From NCBI RefSeq assembly GCF_002917105.1, contig NZ_PQFZ01000006.1:1-64000 (forward strand): a stretch of 64,000 bases of DNA, written 5' to 3'. Of this stretch, positions 63,193 through 64,000 are shown piece by piece (position 1 is the first letter of the stretch; the number at the start of each line of letters is the position of its first letter). The notes below the pieces were generated by a model that searched no databases, was not told where the DNA came from, and worked only from the letters and a program-made list of their open reading frames with translations. The position numbers were made by a program, and so were the translations under genes. Origin of the DNA: Allobosea psychrotolerans. Its GTDB lineage: Bacteria; Pseudomonadota; Alphaproteobacteria; Rhizobiales; Beijerinckiaceae.

Positions 63193-64000
63193 TGCTGCCG
63201 CCCTGCTGCCATTTGCGTGTCTGGAGCCCGTACCAGGCGATGCCGATGGCAGCGAGCAGGAAAGGGATCATAGCCGTCGAGATCGCCGCGCCCTCGCCGA
63301 GTTGCCCGGCGATGATCGCGCGCTGATAGGACAAGGTCGCCATCAGATGGGTCGCGTTGACCGGGCCGCCGCGCGTCAGCGCCCAGATCAACTGGAAATC
63401 GGTGAAGGTGAACAGGACGGAGAAGGTCATCACCACCGCGATGATCGGCGTCAGCAGCGGATAGGTGATGTGTCGGAAGCGCTGCCAGTTCGTGGCGCCA
63501 TCGAGCGTCGCCGCCTCATAGAGCGAGGGCGAGACGGTCTGCAGGCCAGCCAGCAGCGTGATCGCGATGAAGGGCACGCCACGCCAGACATTGGCGAAGA
63601 TCGTCGACCAGCGCGCATTCCAGGGATCGCCGAGGAAGTTGATGTTGTGGTCGATCCAGCCGAGCTGCCGCAGCGACCATGAGATGATCGAGAACTGCGA
63701 ATCGTAGATCCACCAGAAGGCGATGGCCGAGAGCACCGTCGGCACGATGAAGGGGATCAGCACCAGCGCGCGGATCAAGGCTTTGAACGGCAGGTGCTTG
63801 TTGAGCAGCAAGGCGAGGTAAAGCCCGATCGCGAATTTCGCGACGCTGGCGACCACCGTGTAGAGCAGCGTGTTGAACACCGACATCCAGAAGACGCTGT
63901 CACCACCGAGCCATTCATAGTTCTCCAGGCCGATGAACTCGCCGGCGCGGCCGATCTTGGTGTCGGTGAAGGAGAGCCAGACGCCGAGGAAAAGTGGGTA
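63185..64000 (-). CDS. Carbohydrate ABC transporter permease (MalF/UgpA type), 5' end outside window
   Basis: 271 residues are visible; the frame continues to the window end, beginning YPLFLGVWLSFTDTKIG. EAA loop SLYEAATLDGATNWQRFRHITYPLL, read in pieces, and IPFIVPTVLSAIAFWWIYDSQ belong to MalF/UgpA-type permeases of the CUT1 class. A Met at 63886 is internal, not the start. Pairs with the MalG-type permease downstream. Confidence 0.92.
   Translation of the reverse strand, partial: YPLFLGVWLSFTDTKIGRAGEFIGLENYEWLGGDSVFWMSVFNTLLYTVVASVAKFAIGLYLALLLNKHLPFKALIRALVLIPFIVPTVLSAIAFWWIYDSQFSIISWSLRQLGWIDHNINFLGDPWNARWSTIFANVWRGVPFIAITLLAGLQTVSPSLYEAATLDGATNWQRFRHITYPLLTPIIAVVMTFSVLFTFTDFQLIWALTRGGPVNATHLMATLSYQRAIIAGQLGEGAAISTAMIPFLLAAIGIAWYGLQTRKWQQGGSND

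Overview
The window reads as one contiguous stretch of chromosome from a high-GC alphaproteobacterium of the order Hyphomicrobiales (Rhizobiales). A Bosea-like genome is my best guess. This is inferred from gene content and synteny: SUV3-type helicase / S4 protein / fdxA / carD; rpmB / phytase-esterase / cobT / cobS; twin-transmembrane protein / PduO adenosyltransferase / rhomboid / etfBA / 3-hydroxybutyryl-CoA dehydrogenase; YqaA / DsbB. Palindromic intergenic repeats of the rhizobial mosaic kind support it. I see no transposase, integrase, phage gene or CRISPR array. Genes are tightly packed, with many ATGA, GTGA and TGATG overlaps.

Layout. 1-3.5 kb: a translationally coupled cluster with the end of a ureohydrolase-like gene, two single-unit DMT (EamA/SMR-type) subunits, an alpha/beta hydrolase, a FemAB/GNAT-like acyltransferase and a secreted DUF2147 protein. 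3.7-7.8 kb: an NtrB/NtrC-like two-component pair and a MipA/OmpV porin-like protein. 7.8-10.7 kb: small secreted proteins, tRNA-Arg(CCT) and an M48 lipoprotein protease. 11-16.3 kb: carD, fdxA, an S4 protein and an SUV3-type RNA helicase with a 277-residue disordered tail. 16.6-24.3 kb: an epoxide-hydrolase-like enzyme, DUF3108, rpmB, an esterase-like phytase, and cobT and cobS separated by a GNAT and a GFA-fold gene. 24.5-27.6 kb: two glycosyltransferases and a methyltransferase-like gene.

27.7-32.9 kb is the most unusual locus. A 932-residue ABC-exporter-like membrane protein with eroded nucleotide-binding motifs is coupled to a stand-alone cyclic-nucleotide-binding-fold protein, followed by a CyaC-like membrane cyclase carrying a histidine-rich six-helix anchor, a [2Fe-2S] ferredoxin domain and a class III cyclase domain. 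By eye, all three proteins lack residues normally needed for nucleotide binding or catalysis, yet all reading frames are intact.

32.9-44.9 kb: a secreted polysaccharide lyase, a complete oligopeptide-type ABC transporter, a glycosyltransferase / polysaccharide deacetylase / glycosyltransferase group and an amidohydrolase. 45.2-49.0 kb: a spermidine/putrescine-type ABC importer. 49.2-54.6 kb: a twin-TM protein, a PagL-like lipid A deacylase, PduO adenosyltransferase, a rhomboid protease, EtfBA and 3-hydroxybutyryl-CoA dehydrogenase. 54.8-58.8 kb: an HNH endonuclease, an M20 amidohydrolase, DsbB, a YqaA-like protein, tRNA-Leu(CAA) and an Asp/Glu/hydantoin racemase. 59-64 kb: a catabolic cluster with two beta-hydroxyacid dehydrogenases, a LacI regulator and two sugar ABC permeases, the second cut by the window end.

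All domain and family calls are by eye from protein motifs and synteny; no database search was run.
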